DNA of 64,000 nt from Kaistella chaponensis (GCF_900156725.1 NZ_FTOI01000009.1:62001-126000), one strand, 5' to 3'; positions 44,330 through 54,125 are shown, numbered from the stretch's first letter. Program-made: numbers and translations. Notes: a model not told the origin generated them from the letters alone.

Positions 44330-46255
44330 CTAATTGCTAATTTTTGCTTCTTTTTTGAAGTACGTGATAAAGTCTTCTACACTCATTTCGCCTAAATCTC
44401 CTTCGCCTCTTCTTCTTACAGAAATAGTGCCATTCAATTCTTCGTTTTCACCGACTATGAGCATAAATGGTAGCTTGTTGATTTCCGCATCACGAATTTT
44501 TCTACCGGTTTTTTCGTTTCTTTCGTCAACTATTCCGCAAATATCGTGATTTTCCAGCAATTGTGAAACTTTTTTTGCATAATCCAAATATTTTTCGCTT
44601 ATCGGCAAAATAGTGAATTGATCTGGAGCTAACCACAATGGGAAATCTCCCGCTGTATTTTCTAGCAAGATTGCGATAAACCTTTCCATAGAACCGAATG
44701 GCGCTCTGTGAATCATCACCGGTCGGTGTTTTTCCCCATCGCTTCCAGTGTACCAAAGATCAAATCTTTCCGGTAAATTATAATCAACCTGGATGGTTCC
44801 TAATTGCCATTTTCTACCCAATGCATCTTTGACCATGAAATCGAGTTTTGGTCCGTAGAAGGCAGCTTCACCATATTCTACCACATAATTTAATCCTTTT
44901 TTGATGGCGGACTGAACAATAGCATCTTCTGCTTTTTTCCAGTTTTCATCACTTCCAATGTATTTTTCTTTCTTTTCTGGATCTCTTAAAGAAACTTGAG
45001 TAACAAAATCTTCAAAACCTAGAGATTTGAAAACATAAAGCGTCAAATCAATTACATTTTCGAATTCTGCCATTAATTGATCCGGAGTACAGAAAATGTG
45101 GGCATCATCCTGAGTAAATCCACGAACTCTGGTTAAACCATGAAGTTCCCCGGATTGTTCATATCTGTAAACTGTTCCAAATTCTGCAAAACGTTTTGGT
45201 AAATCGCGGTACGACCATTGACCAACTTTGTAAATTTCGCAGTGGTGCGGACAATTCATGGGTTTCAACATAAATTCTTCCCCTTCGTTTGGAGTTTTGA
45301 TGGGTTGAAAACTATCTGCTCCGTATTTATCCCAATGTCCAGAAGTTACGTACAATTCTTTTGCACCTATATGCGGCGTCATCACAAATTCATAACCAGA
45401 TTTTTTCTGCGCTTCTGAAAGGAAGTTTTCTAATTTTTTTCTTAAAGCTGTTCCTTTTGGTAACCATAAAGGTAAACCTGCACCTACTTTTTCGGAGAAG
45501 GCGTAAATTCCTAATTCTCTACCAAGTTTTCGGTGATCACGTCGTTTTGCTTCTTCTAAAAGTTCTAGATATTCTGTTAGGTCTTTTTGTTTCGGGAAAG
45601 AAATCGCGTAAACTCTTGTTAATTGCTTATTTTTCTCATCGCCTCTCCAATATGCTCCCGCTGCATTTAATATTTTTACAGCTTTTACGATTCCTGTTGC
45701 AGGAAGGTGACCGCCGCGGCAAAGATCGGTGAAGTTGTCGTGGGTACAGAACGTAATTTCACCATCGTTTAAGTTGGTGATTAATTCTGTTTTATAAGGA
45801 TTGTCTGCGTATTCTTTTAAAGCATCTGATTTTGAAACCGGATAAATACTGAAGGTTTCGTTTTTCTTCGCGTTCTCCAACATTTTCTTTTCGATTTTTT
45901 CGAAATCTTTTTCTGATAAAACCTCATCACCGAAATCAACATCGTAATAGAACCCTTGCTCAATTGCAGGTCCGATTGTTAATTTAGCGTCCGGATAAAA
46001 CGCGATGATCGCTTGTGCCAAAAGGTGAGCGGAGGAATGCCAAAATGCTTTTTTTCCCAAATCATCGTTCCAGGTGAGCAATTGAACCGTAGAATCTGTC
46101 GTGATTGGTGTGGTATTTTCAACCTGTGTTCCGTTTACGAGTGCAGAAATAACATTTCTTGCTAAACCTTCACTGATTGATTTTGCGACGTCAAGCGGAG
46201 TTACCGCGCCTTCAAATTCTTTGATGCTCCCATCGGGAAGAGTAATTTTTATCAT
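44330..46255 (-). CDS. thrS: Threonyl-tRNA synthetase
   Basis: 641 residues: TGS domain (about 1-60, [21 protein letters not shown]), editing domain (65-225, with [11 protein letters not shown] and CRGGHLP), class II catalytic core (240-530; motif 2 [30 protein letters not shown]) and an anticodon-binding domain (to 641). It charges tRNA-Thr and clears mischarged Ser-tRNA. It heads the thrS-infC-rpmI-rplT cluster, in the same order as in E. coli. No Thr-rich leader peptide is visible. Confidence 0.96.
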   Translation of the reverse strand: MIKITLPDGSIKEFEGAVTPLDVAKSISEGLARNVISALVNGTQVENTTPITTDSTVQLLTWNDDLGKKAFWHSSAHLLAQAIIAFYPDAKLTIGPAIEQGFYYDVDFGDEVLSEKDFEKIEKKMLENAKKNETFSIYPVSKSDALKEYADNPYKTELITNLNDGEITFCTHDNFTDLCRGGHLPATGIVKAVKILNAAGAYWRGDEKNKQLTRVYAISFPKQKDLTEYLELLEEAKRRDHRKLGRELGIYAFSEKVGAGLPLWLPKGTALRKKLENFLSEAQKKSGYEFVMTPHIGAKELYVTSGHWDKYGADSFQPIKTPNEGEEFMLKPMNCPHHCEIYKVGQWSYRDLPKRFAEFGTVYRYEQSGELHGLTRVRGFTQDDAHIFCTPDQLMAEFENVIDLTLYVFKSLGFEDFVTQVSLRDPEKKEKYIGSDENWKKAEDAIVQSAIKKGLNYVVEYGEAAFYGPKLDFMVKDALGRKWQLGTIQVDYNLPERFDLWYTGSDGEKHRPVMIHRAPFGSMERFIAILLENTAGDFPLWLAPDQFTILPISEKYLDYAKKVSQLLENHDICGIVDERNEKTGRKIRDAEINKLPFMLIVGENEELNGTISVRRRGEGDLGEMSVEDFITYFKKEAKISN

Positions 46256-46278
46256 TTTGAACGAGAAATTTTAGGAGG

Positions 46279-46286
46279 CAAAAATA
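46279..46286 (-). promoter_or_regulatory. -7 box of thrS
   Basis: TATTTTTG on the minus strand, 23 nt before the thrS ATG, matches TAnnTTTG. Confidence 0.6.
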
Positions 46287-46406
46287 CGGATTTTCTATGA
46301 AAGAGTCTTTTAGTTTAATGTTTTTTATGGTGTACTTGCATTATTTTGTGTGAATTTTTGAGATTTTGTGGTTCAGATCCCCACAAAGAAAAACGAAATG
46401 ATATTG

Positions 46407-46473
46407 TAGCCCGGATTGAACATCATGTTTGAGCTCTCCCGATTTATCGGGAAGCGAGTAGTGAAAGCCGGTG
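46407..46473 (+). other. Structured intergenic element (TAGCCCGGAT ... AAAGCCGG type)
   Basis: The head TAGCCCGGAT (46407-46416) is followed by a hairpin TCCCGAT-TT-ATCGGGA (46437-46452) extended by CTC/GAG, and the tail GAGTAGTGAAAGCCGG ends at 46471. It belongs to the same family as the element at 27921-28053 and shows a compensated base change in the closing helix. The rest of the 46290-46613 gap has nothing that I recognise. Confidence 0.55.
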
Positions 46474-46613
46474 GAGTCTTGGAAGTACAAAATGAAATTT
46501 CATGCTCAGAAAAATTGCTCACTCGATCGAAAATATTTCTGATTTGAATTTTTGAACTGGGTGTTTTTTAGCTGATTGATTGCGATATGGGAAAGTATGA
46601 AACGGCTAAAATA

Positions 46614-46805
46614 CTAATTGTTGCTATTTTTTTCTGTATTGTCTGTTTTTCCGTCAACATTTAATTTAGACGTTTTTTTGATTTGCTTTTTCATGGTTTG
46701 TCCTGACCCAACTTTTTCTGATGACACGGGAATATTTGGAAAGTCTTCGTTTTGTTTAAGAACCTCGGAATCTTTTGTTTTTTTGTTGTTTTTTTCGTTG
46801 TTCAT
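46614..46805 (-). CDS. Small hydrophilic hypothetical protein
   Basis: 63 residues of very polar, low-complexity sequence (N, K, E, S, T rich: MNNEKNNKKTKDSEVLKQNE), with no hydrophobic segment and no motif that I know. The plus strand has an equally long open frame over the same DNA, so length alone is weak evidence. Codon composition on the minus strand is reasonable. It stands alone between thrS and the M4 protease gene; the 46806-47100 gap shows no further gene. Confidence 0.4.
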   Translation of the reverse strand: MNNEKNNKKTKDSEVLKQNEDFPNIPVSSEKVGSGQTMKKQIKKTSKLNVDGKTDNTEKNSNN

Positions 46806-47100
46806 AACAATGTTTTAAAGGGTTAGACCATTTATCTTCAAAAGTGTTGCCAATCAATTTGAAAATGCAAGTTTGCCTTTTTTATTCCATCTTTTACCGA
46901 ATTAATTTTTATTTCCTATCATTTCTTTGTTCACGAAGCAAAAACTTTAATTCCGAATAGGGTCATTAGGAAAAAAGTGGCCTATGATTTAATTTTTGAA
47001 ATGTTTTTAAAAATATGAAATGGTCATCTTTTTGTTTTTCGCAAATTTTTATACTGATATGGTTTTAACGCAGTAAAAGCGAAATTTAATCGAAAAAAAA

Positions 47101-47126
47101 CTGCCTCAAAGAAAACTTTGAGGCGG
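47101..47126 (-). terminator. Terminator of the M4 protease gene
   Basis: CTGCCTCAAAG and CTTTGAGGCGG pair around an AAAA loop (one mismatch), with a T-run on the minus strand. Confidence 0.85.
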
Positions 47127-47145
47127 TTAAAAAAGGACCTAAAAT

Positions 47146-49899
47146 TTATTTTTTGATAAATTTGCTGCTTATTTTTTGACCCGTTTTATCGGTAAGTTCA
47201 ATAACATAGTTTCCTACAGGAAGCTTTTGAACATTCACTTTTTTATCGGCAGAAGTTCCGCTGTTCACGATTTGTCCGGCCGCGTTTAAAATTTTGTAAG
47301 AAAATTCTCCGCTAACTTTCGTTTGAATATTAATAATATCATTTACAGGGTTTGGATAAATTGCTGTTGAAGTATTATTGATATTTGAAGTTGCTAAAAG
47401 TTTATTGTTAACATTTAACGTATAATCTTCAATTTGACCATAAGGAATGGTGCCACAAGCTGTAGTTGGAGTTGTACTAAATCTCATGATAACTCTCATA
47501 CGAACTGGTCCGGTGTAGGTATATGTTGATGGAACTGTAATACTTCCTACTGCAGGATTGTCTTTGGATGCAGCTTTTGTAAAGGCAGTTTCGCCCGCAT
47601 CTAAGAAATCACCATCATTATTCCAGTCGACATAAACCACATATGCTTCATTGTAAATAGTTGCGGGCCACTCTGGAGTAATGGTAATTGGATAAATGGA
47701 CTCTTTGTAGACGACTGTAGAAAGATAGGAGAAATCTTCATAACCTGCGGTACTTGTACTTGGATTATTAATGGTTCCAAATTGTACCCGCTGTATTCTT
47801 TCATCATTGGTATTTGATGAAGTAGAGGTGCAATATGTTGGGACATTCGAGGTTGTAATATTTACCGTGTTACTTTCAGAAGATACATTCTCATAAGGAT
47901 CAACTGCTTTTACATAGAAATTGTATGCAGTAGAAGTAGTAAGACCTGCCATAATGGTGGTATTTATATTTCCTGCTACAGTAGCAGATTCTACACCGTT
48001 TTTAAAAATAAGGTAACGATCGATTCCGTTGGTATCTGTAGAAGCATTCCATGTTAATTTGGTTTGGGAACCTGTAGTATTTGTCGCTGTTAAAGTTGAA
48101 GGAGCGGTTGGTGCAGTTGTGTCGGGAATAGCTAAGTATTTCGCACCAATTCCCACCGCGTAGAAGGCATCTTGTGTAGCAATTGCTTCTGGAGAGTCAG
48201 CTCCGTACAGATCTTTTGCCGCTTGAATACCAAAATCTCTTGCATTTTTGTAGTTGGAAGAGGGTGTAAGATAAGTAGTCTCTAAGCGGTAAGCAATTTT
48301 TTCTGCTTTGGCAATGGTAATACCAGTTACACTGTAATTGCTTCCAATATCGTTGGTTCCAGTTTTTCCGACAGAAAGAATATAGAACCAATGGTTTAGA
48401 ACTCCACTGTTGTAATGCACTCCACAATTATCATTTGTTGAAGAACTTGGAGTTACACAACCTTCTGCAACGGTTGCAGGTTTCCAGTTGATACCGCGGT
48501 AAGTATCTGGTTGTGGATTGAGCCCAGATTTCGGATTACTCATCGAGCGAAGATAGAATGGAGCAATTTTAGTAATGTCTTCACCAATCAACCAAATTTG
48601 TTTGGTAGGCGAATATTTAAATTCTGCTGTTGCGGCCCAAATGTCGGAGAAACCTTCATTCATAGCGCCGGATTCTCTGTTATAAATCAAAGCAGCTGAA
48701 CTGGAACAGACACCGTGACCCAGTTCATGAGCAGTCACATCATATGCTGTTAAAGGTTTGAACGTTGATGCACCGTCTCCATAAATCATTTCAGAACCCG
48801 TCCAACCTGCGTTTTCATAGGCGTTGCCGTAATGAACGTAACTTTTGAGCAAAGTACCAAGACCGTCGTAACTATTTCTTCCAAAAGTAGTGAAGAAATA
48901 ATCATACGTATTTTCTACACCCAAATGTGCATCTAACGCAGCATTATCAAATAAAGCATTGTCAAATTCTGCAGCGGTCCAGTTATTATCATTATCTTCA
49001 AAATCAACACCAGTCGAAAGTGTACTGCTTTTTTTCAAATTATAAGTTCGAATTCCGCCGCCTCGTGTCGTATCGTTTAATGTATATTTACCGGAACCTA
49101 ACAAAGTAGTTTGTATCGATTGAGAGCCACTGTATCTTGTATCGGCTGTTCCTAGAACTAAAGTTGAGAAATTTTTACTAGTTTCTGCAAATGGTGCGAT
49201 TGATATTGGTAACTTTTCTTCATTGCTTTGTTTCTTTTGTGCATGTTTCATAATAGCATCCACAGCAATAATTCTTCCTTCTGTTGCATCTACGAAAACA
49301 TAATCTCTACTCAATGGTTGAGCGGCATATATATCAAACTTATAGGCTAAAACTAAACTGTATTTATCAACACCCTGCGAAATCGGCATATAAACCAATT
49401 CACCTGTGGGTTTTTTGTACGTGTTTTCTGCCATGTATGCATCATCTTCCCACATGTATTTGTCGGCTCCCACACTTTTAACTGCTTGTTGAAAAGCAGC
49501 GTTAGGAGAAAGTACAGGTGTTGTAATGGTTTTGTCATCCTGAAAAATTTCCCCATTCATGCTGACGAGTTTTCCATTTTGATAATGCAAAAAGTAAATT
49601 CCACCCTCTACCTTAATATTATTCTGATAAAGTTGGTATTTAGCATCCGTAAATTTACCAGTGAAATCTTTCTCAGATTTTATAAGTCGCAATTCTTCTG
49701 TAGGACGTAATTTCAAAATATCTTGAAAAATCATTTTTACAGAGCTTTCATTCAGGTTAGAATGATCATCAAAAACGGCAAGACTTATTCCGCCATTGGG
49801 ATTGGTTATTCTTTGCTTAACAAGATCTTGTGCAGAAATTGAATCGGTAATGCTAAGAACGAGCCCGAGAATACCGAGCGTGAGTAATTTTTTTTTCAT
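47146..49899 (-). CDS. Secreted M4 (thermolysin-like) metalloprotease with FN3, GEVED and T9SS domains
   Basis: 917 residues: signal peptide, FTP/PepSY-type propeptide (about 25-215), an M4 catalytic domain with the zinc site HELGHG at residues 391-396 and the NEGFSDI glutamate downstream, and the VHYNSGVLNHWFY substrate region near 490. Then come a fibronectin III domain (about 590-680), a GEVED-type domain (about 690-835, VDWNNDGDFLDAGETAF ... GQIEDYTLNV) and a T9SS sorting domain (YPNPVNDIINI ... ISSKFIKK). It is expected to be activated by propeptide cleavage outside the cell. Confidence 0.93.
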   Translation of the reverse strand: MKKKLLTLGILGLVLSITDSISAQDLVKQRITNPNGGISLAVFDDHSNLNESSVKMIFQDILKLRPTEELRLIKSEKDFTGKFTDAKYQLYQNNIKVEGGIYFLHYQNGKLVSMNGEIFQDDKTITTPVLSPNAAFQQAVKSVGADKYMWEDDAYMAENTYKKPTGELVYMPISQGVDKYSLVLAYKFDIYAAQPLSRDYVFVDATEGRIIAVDAIMKHAQKKQSNEEKLPISIAPFAETSKNFSTLVLGTADTRYSGSQSIQTTLLGSGKYTLNDTTRGGGIRTYNLKKSSTLSTGVDFEDNDNNWTAAEFDNALFDNAALDAHLGVENTYDYFFTTFGRNSYDGLGTLLKSYVHYGNAYENAGWTGSEMIYGDGASTFKPLTAYDVTAHELGHGVCSSSAALIYNRESGAMNEGFSDIWAATAEFKYSPTKQIWLIGEDITKIAPFYLRSMSNPKSGLNPQPDTYRGINWKPATVAEGCVTPSSSTNDNCGVHYNSGVLNHWFYILSVGKTGTNDIGSNYSVTGITIAKAEKIAYRLETTYLTPSSNYKNARDFGIQAAKDLYGADSPEAIATQDAFYAVGIGAKYLAIPDTTAPTAPSTLTATNTTGSQTKLTWNASTDTNGIDRYLIFKNGVESATVAGNINTTIMAGLTTSTAYNFYVKAVDPYENVSSESNTVNITTSNVPTYCTSTSSNTNDERIQRVQFGTINNPSTSTAGYEDFSYLSTVVYKESIYPITITPEWPATIYNEAYVVYVDWNNDGDFLDAGETAFTKAASKDNPAVGSITVPSTYTYTGPVRMRVIMRFSTTPTTACGTIPYGQIEDYTLNVNNKLLATSNINNTSTAIYPNPVNDIINIQTKVSGEFSYKILNAAGQIVNSGTSADKKVNVQKLPVGNYVIELTDKTGQKISSKFIKK

Positions 49900-50133
49900 A
49901 ATTATTGGTTTTACTTTCTGTAAAATTAATAAATATTTTGATTTTAAATTGTGAAATCGGGATAAAAATTTGAAAAACTTAGTTTTTAATAAAATTAGAG
50001 AAATTGAATTGTAGATTAATGGAATCGTCTTATTTTATCAGCAAACAAAATAAAGTGCATACTTTAGATGTTGAAAGCAAACAAGATATTGATGAAAAAT
50101 ATAGAAAATGGAGATTTGGTAAATGATGAATTG

Positions 50134-50366
50134 CTATTCGATTATCATTAAGATATTTTTTGCGAGGGGTGCTCCATTCAAATTTGGCGTATAAACGGGA
50201 ATTTCATTTTCAGCAATCAAATGATCTTCTGCTTGAGATTCATCGCGCAACTTTGTGTTTTTTGAAAAACCAGGAAATTGTTTTAAAAAAACCGTTTTTT
50301 TAGGTGATTCGCTGCGAAGATTGCTTCCTCGATGGTCGTTACAATTGCATTAATATTGTTTGTCAT
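50134..50366 (-). pseudogene. Possible frameshifted small gene
   Basis: An ATG at 50366 opens MTNNINAIVTTIEEAIFAA and stops after 27 codons. In another minus-strand frame a 58-codon run from 50310 ends with ENEIPVYTPNLNGAPLAKN and a TAG at 50134. Joined by one frameshift they would encode about 75 residues. No family is recognised. The 49900-50589 gap otherwise holds a 35-codon plus-strand frame at 50019 and the terminator at 50471. Confidence 0.25.
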
Positions 50367-50470
50367 CTTATAAATTTTTAAATTTAATGGGATATCGCGC
50401 TTCAGTAATTGGTTGCAAATCTTATGGCACCTGAAAATTATTTTTGGACTTTAGTAAAGCTTTAAAAATA

Positions 50471-50503
50471 AAAAAAGCGAAAAAATTAATTTTCGCTTTT
50501 TTG
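50471..50503. terminator. Terminator-like hairpin AAAGCGAAAA/TTTTCGCTTT
   Basis: A perfect stem around a short AATTAA loop, with A- and T-runs on both sides. It probably ends the minus-strand run that starts upstream of the DUF4230 gene. Confidence 0.65.
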
Positions 50504-50589
50504 AATGTGTTGTCCGTTTTCAAAACAAAATTTCAGACTAAATATTTAATTACACAATATTATTTCTTTTGCAAGACAATCCTGTATTA

Positions 50590-51201
50590 CTAAAGTTTGG
50601 AAACATCGATTTGGCCGGTTTGGTCTTCGATTTTATAATTCAACGCTTTGGCTAAAACAAAAATATTTTCAAGATTTTCTAATAATTGTTTTCGACCATC
50701 GTCACGCAATCGAGTCTGATTGACACTTTTGTACGCATTTTCTTTTGCCGATTTCGTGATTTTCTGAAAATCTTTTTCATCAAAACGGTTGAAAAATGAA
50801 TCATCAAGTGATTGAATCTCTACACTGGGTGTAATTCTTATATCGGCATTTGGTAATTTTTTGATGATGAGTTTTTTATTGATCGAATCAACTTCAATTT
50901 TCATCTTGGTCAGATCATAAGAAACCTGTGCATTGGTCTTTGTAAAGGTGATTAATTCTTTTTCAAATTTTGGCAACATTCCTCCTAAAAGCTCAGAAGA
51001 AATATTAGTTTTCTGCATGCTTGAGAAGTCCTGTTCCATAACCACCAATTTATTCATTTTCGTAATCTGATTGGAGATGATATAGTAGTCGTTCTGAACT
51101 TTATCTTCCGATTTTTTTGTAATTGCATTCCAAATGAAAAAGAGGAGGAACATTGCAGCAGCTCCTAAAACGAATGCTATTCCGGTCTTATTATTTTTCA
51201 A
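50590..51201 (-). CDS. DUF4230 family membrane-anchored protein
   Basis: 203 residues with one N-terminal membrane segment (IAFVLGAAAMFLLFFIWNAI), then an extracytoplasmic region. The pattern IITKMNKLVVMEQDFS ... YDLTKMKIEVDSINKKLIIKKLPNADI is that of DUF4230 proteins, whose function is unknown. It starts 1 nt after the thioredoxin-like lipoprotein gene, so the two are probably co-translated and may work together at the envelope. Confidence 0.8.
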   Translation of the reverse strand: MKNNKTGIAFVLGAAAMFLLFFIWNAITKKSEDKVQNDYYIISNQITKMNKLVVMEQDFSSMQKTNISSELLGGMLPKFEKELITFTKTNAQVSYDLTKMKIEVDSINKKLIIKKLPNADIRITPSVEIQSLDDSFFNRFDEKDFQKITKSAKENAYKSVNQTRLRDDGRKQLLENLENIFVLAKALNYKIEDQTGQIDVSKL

Positions 51202-51202
51202 T

Positions 51203-51763
51203 TTATTTGAGGAGATCTTTAAATGATGAATCGTCTTTTTTTAGAATTTCTACCAAGTCTTTTTCCAAGTAACCTGATTGAGGACTTTCTATAATTCTAC
51301 CAATTTCTTTGCCATATTTTTGCACGATAATGGTAGGAACTTTCTGAATATTGAAAGGACCTTCTTCGCCGCTCGGTGCTTCTTTTTTTCTATTTACGGC
51401 AATCATGGTTACTCTATTTTCAGGATAATTAGCAGCTTCCAAAATTTTAAACAAGCGTGGAACTTCGCGGTGACTGTCTTCACACCAAGTTCCCATCACC
51501 AAGGTAATGTTGTAGGTATTTATTTTTGCTTTTTTCAGATGTTTAATTGCATTTTGATCGATGGCGTATTCATCGTGTTCTTTGATGTACCATTCGCTGT
51601 AAGGTTCTTTCAGCAACTGTTTTTTGGTTTGTTGTCCTAAAAGCATTTTTCCGTCTTTTGTTGTTTGAACTTCTCTGTTAACAACCATTTTTTGGGAATT
51701 ACAAGATTGCAGTGTAAAAAAAAGTACGGTTGCAGTCGCTATAATCAGGGATATTTTTTTCAT
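51203..51763 (-). CDS. Thioredoxin-fold lipoprotein with a single active-site cysteine
   Basis: 186 residues. The lipobox LQSC places the acylated cysteine at C21. The thioredoxin fold begins near residue 70, with GTWCEDSHREVP, so the usual CxxC is CEDS (C94, S97), and the cis-proline region reads VPTIIVQKYGKEIGRI. With only one redox cysteine it could form mixed disulfides or act as a reductase with glutathione-like thiols, but not as a normal dithiol oxidoreductase. It is in one unit with the DUF4230 gene. Confidence 0.82.
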   Translation of the reverse strand: MKKISLIIATATVLFFTLQSCNSQKMVVNREVQTTKDGKMLLGQQTKKQLLKEPYSEWYIKEHDEYAIDQNAIKHLKKAKINTYNITLVMGTWCEDSHREVPRLFKILEAANYPENRVTMIAVNRKKEAPSGEEGPFNIQKVPTIIVQKYGKEIGRIIESPQSGYLEKDLVEILKKDDSSFKDLLK

Positions 51764-51792
51764 TTGTAAAGCATTAAATTAAGTGAATAGAC

Positions 51793-52260
51793 TTACTTGT
51801 CTAAAATAGTTTTTAAATCAGCTGGAGAATAGTATTTGTTTTTTAAAACTTTGTGATCGGATTTCCGGTGAACATTAATCTTGTCACCTGATTTTTCTGA
51901 AAATGCTTCCTCACCTTTCTCTTTATAAAATGCGATGGTTTCATCAGCTTCTTGTTGATTGCTGCAAGCTTTAGACATGTTTGATCGTTGAACTTCATTA
52001 AAAAGGGCCGGAAATTTTTCGCCCAAACCAAATTCTAAAACCGCACCACTCAAAACATACTGCAAATCGCACAATGCATCTGCAATTTCTACCAGATCAT
52101 TGTCAGCAATTGCTTGCTGCAGCTCATTCAATTCTTCTTGTAGGAGAGAAACTCTGAGTTCGCATCTTTCTTGGGAAGGAATTTGAGGCTTTTCTAAAAT
52201 TGGGGCATTAAATGTTTTGTGAAATTCTGCAACCTGATTCAGCGCATCTATTTTTTCCAT
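51793..52260 (-). CDS. MazG-like nucleoside triphosphate pyrophosphohydrolase family protein
   Basis: 155 residues, all-alpha. The metal-binding motif EELNELQQAIADNDLVEIAD gives the E-E-x-x-E and E-x-x-D pairs of the MazG/HisE/dUTPase superfamily. It probably hydrolyses an NTP or related compound to the monophosphate, with pyrophosphate release; the substrate cannot be told. A TATCTTTG -7 box lies 16 nt before the ATG. Confidence 0.82.
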   Translation of the reverse strand: MEKIDALNQVAEFHKTFNAPILEKPQIPSQERCELRVSLLQEELNELQQAIADNDLVEIADALCDLQYVLSGAVLEFGLGEKFPALFNEVQRSNMSKACSNQQEADETIAFYKEKGEEAFSEKSGDKINVHRKSDHKVLKNKYYSPADLKTILDK

Positions 52261-52276
52261 TAAAGTTTAATTTGAA

Positions 52277-52284
52277 CAAAGATA
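52277..52284 (-). promoter_or_regulatory. -7 box of the MazG-like gene
   Basis: TATCTTTG on the minus strand matches TAnnTTTG. Confidence 0.6.
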
Positions 52285-52448
52285 AACATTCAGTTTAATA
52301 AATATAAATGCGGTCCCAATTTTTTAAGTCAACTTAATAAACCAAGCTTTAATTAAGCGATAGTGATTTCAGGATCATTTAATTTTTTAGCTCCTCGTAA
52401 TTTCATAAAGTTGATTTGGGAGAAAACCAGCTCGATTTTAAAGTTATT

Positions 52449-52889
52449 TTATTCGCAAAGATTCATGACAAAAACTCTTCCATCCTTGTTGAACATTTTT
52501 CCGCTAAAGCATCCATCGTATTTTTTTAAAACACAGTTGGCTGTTAATATACCTTTAGTGTACTCATTCAGATGCAAATCACCATTGATCACCGTTCCAG
52601 AAAGTTCGTACCGTTGATCCTGTTTTTTGTCGTAGAAATAGGTTCCTTTCACCGTTGTGGAATTATTAATAAAGGTTAAATTAAAGGTAGCTTCTAATTT
52701 ACCAACATTACCATGATATGTTTTTTCTGTATTTTCTGAAAGATGTACCGGATTGTTAGGAGCAGGTAATGTGTTTTGCGAGGGAGATTTCAATGCGTAA
52801 ATTAATCCGCCTAATGCAGTTAACAAGGTCGCAACTGCAGTAATAATGACCGCAATCGACGTTTTTTCGGTTTTGTTTTCAGTTGCCAT
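52449..52889 (-). CDS. Membrane-anchored hypothetical protein
   Basis: 146 residues: a short Lys/Thr-rich cytoplasmic start (ATENKTEKTS), one membrane segment (IAVIITAVATLLTALGGLIY) and an extracytoplasmic beta-rich domain (YHGNVGKLEATFNLTFINNS, TVKGTYFYDKKQDQRYELSG). No family is recognised. The same frame continues after the TAA for 31 further codons to 52353, which may be chance or the remnant of a longer protein. No operon partner is obvious. Confidence 0.7.
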   Translation of the reverse strand: MATENKTEKTSIAVIITAVATLLTALGGLIYALKSPSQNTLPAPNNPVHLSENTEKTYHGNVGKLEATFNLTFINNSTTVKGTYFYDKKQDQRYELSGTVINGDLHLNEYTKGILTANCVLKKYDGCFSGKMFNKDGRVFVMNLCE

Positions 52890-52985
52890 TGGTGTAGTTT
52901 TTATTACAATAAAATTAATAAAAATAATTACACGAAAAAAAGCACCTCAAAAGAGATGCTTTATTATAGTAAAAATTAGGAGAGC

Positions 52986-54125
52986 CTATTTTGAAATTTC
53001 TCTTCCAATCACTAATCTCTGAATTTCAGAAGTTCCTTCGCCAATGGTACATAATTTCGAATCTCTATAAAATTTCTCCACAGGGAAATCTTTCGTATAT
53101 CCATATCCACCAAATACCTGAACTGCGTTATTTGCAATACGTACACAAGCTTCAGAAGCGTATAGTTTTGCCATTGCACCTTCTTTGGTCATCGGTTGTT
53201 TGGCGTTTTTCAAATTAGAAGCACGCTGAATCAAAAGTTCAGCTGCATCAATCTCTGTTGCCATATCTGCAAGCATAAAGTTAATGGCTTGAAATTGATT
53301 GATTGCTTTACCAAACTGGTGTCTTTCTAATGAATATTTTAAAGCTGCTTTGTATGCTCCTCTTGCTGTTCCTAAACTTAAGGCTGCAATAGAAATTCTA
53401 CCACCATCTAAAATTTTCATGGCTTGCTTAAAGCCTGAACCAACTTCTCCTAAACGGTTTGCATCTGGAACGCGAACATTATCAAAAATTAATTCTGCAG
53501 TTTCTGAAGCCCGCATTCCTAATTTATTTTCTTTTTTTCCCGAAGAAAAACCGGCCATTCCTTTTTCTAAAACGAAAGCTGTGGAATTATTTTTTGCGCC
53601 TTTTTCTCCTGTTCTTGTCATTACCACCGCAATATCACCGGAAATTGCATGGGTGATAAAGTTTTTCGCTCCATTGATGATCCAGTCATCACCATCTTTT
53701 ACTGCCGTCGTACTCATGCCGCCAGAATCTGATCCGGTGTTATGTTCTGTTAAACCCCATGCTCCGATTACTTTTCCGGACGCTAATTGTGGCAACCAAC
53801 GGTGTCTCTGTTCCTCATTTCCAAATTCGTAAATATGATTCGTACACAAGGAATTATGTGCTGCAACAGATAATCCGATGGAAGGATCAACCTGAGAAAT
53901 TTCATCTAAAATCGTTACGTACTCGTGATATCCCAAACCGGAGCCACCATACGCTTCTGGAATTACAATTCCCATAAAACCCATTTCTCCTAACTCATGG
54001 AAAAGTTCTACGGGGAAAGTTTGGCTTTCATCCCAATCCATGATATTGGGTCTGATCTTTTTTTCTGCGAAGTCTCTCGCGGTTTCTGCGATCATGTTAA
54101 TGTTGTGTAAAGTATCACTATTCAT
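52986..54125 (-). CDS. Acyl-CoA dehydrogenase
   Basis: 379 residues, full length for the family. FAD and substrate motifs are visible: GAWGLTEHNTGSDSGGM, DDWIINGAKNFITHA, the middle LGMRASETAELIFDNVRVP, and the catalytic glutamate region QVFGGYGYTKDFPVEKFYRDSKLCTIGEGTSEIQ. It oxidises short- or branched-chain acyl-CoA to enoyl-CoA and passes electrons to ETF. Chain length cannot be assigned by eye. A TATCTTTG -7 box (54142-54149) lies 16 nt before the ATG. Confidence 0.92.
   Translation of the reverse strand: MNSDTLHNINMIAETARDFAEKKIRPNIMDWDESQTFPVELFHELGEMGFMGIVIPEAYGGSGLGYHEYVTILDEISQVDPSIGLSVAAHNSLCTNHIYEFGNEEQRHRWLPQLASGKVIGAWGLTEHNTGSDSGGMSTTAVKDGDDWIINGAKNFITHAISGDIAVVMTRTGEKGAKNNSTAFVLEKGMAGFSSGKKENKLGMRASETAELIFDNVRVPDANRLGEVGSGFKQAMKILDGGRISIAALSLGTARGAYKAALKYSLERHQFGKAINQFQAINFMLADMATEIDAAELLIQRASNLKNAKQPMTKEGAMAKLYASEACVRIANNAVQVFGGYGYTKDFPVEKFYRDSKLCTIGEGTSEIQRLVIGREISK

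Noticed and set aside
46618..46818. 66-codon plus-strand frame opposite the small hydrophilic gene
   Set aside because: It is Phe/Ser/Leu-rich in the manner of an antisense frame of a Lys/Asn/Glu-rich gene; the minus-strand frame is the better, though still weak, candidate.
50019..50126. 35-codon plus-strand frame MESSYFISKQNKVHTLDVES...
   Set aside because: It is short, has no promoter or recognisable homology, and lies in an A/T-rich gap where such frames are expected by chance.
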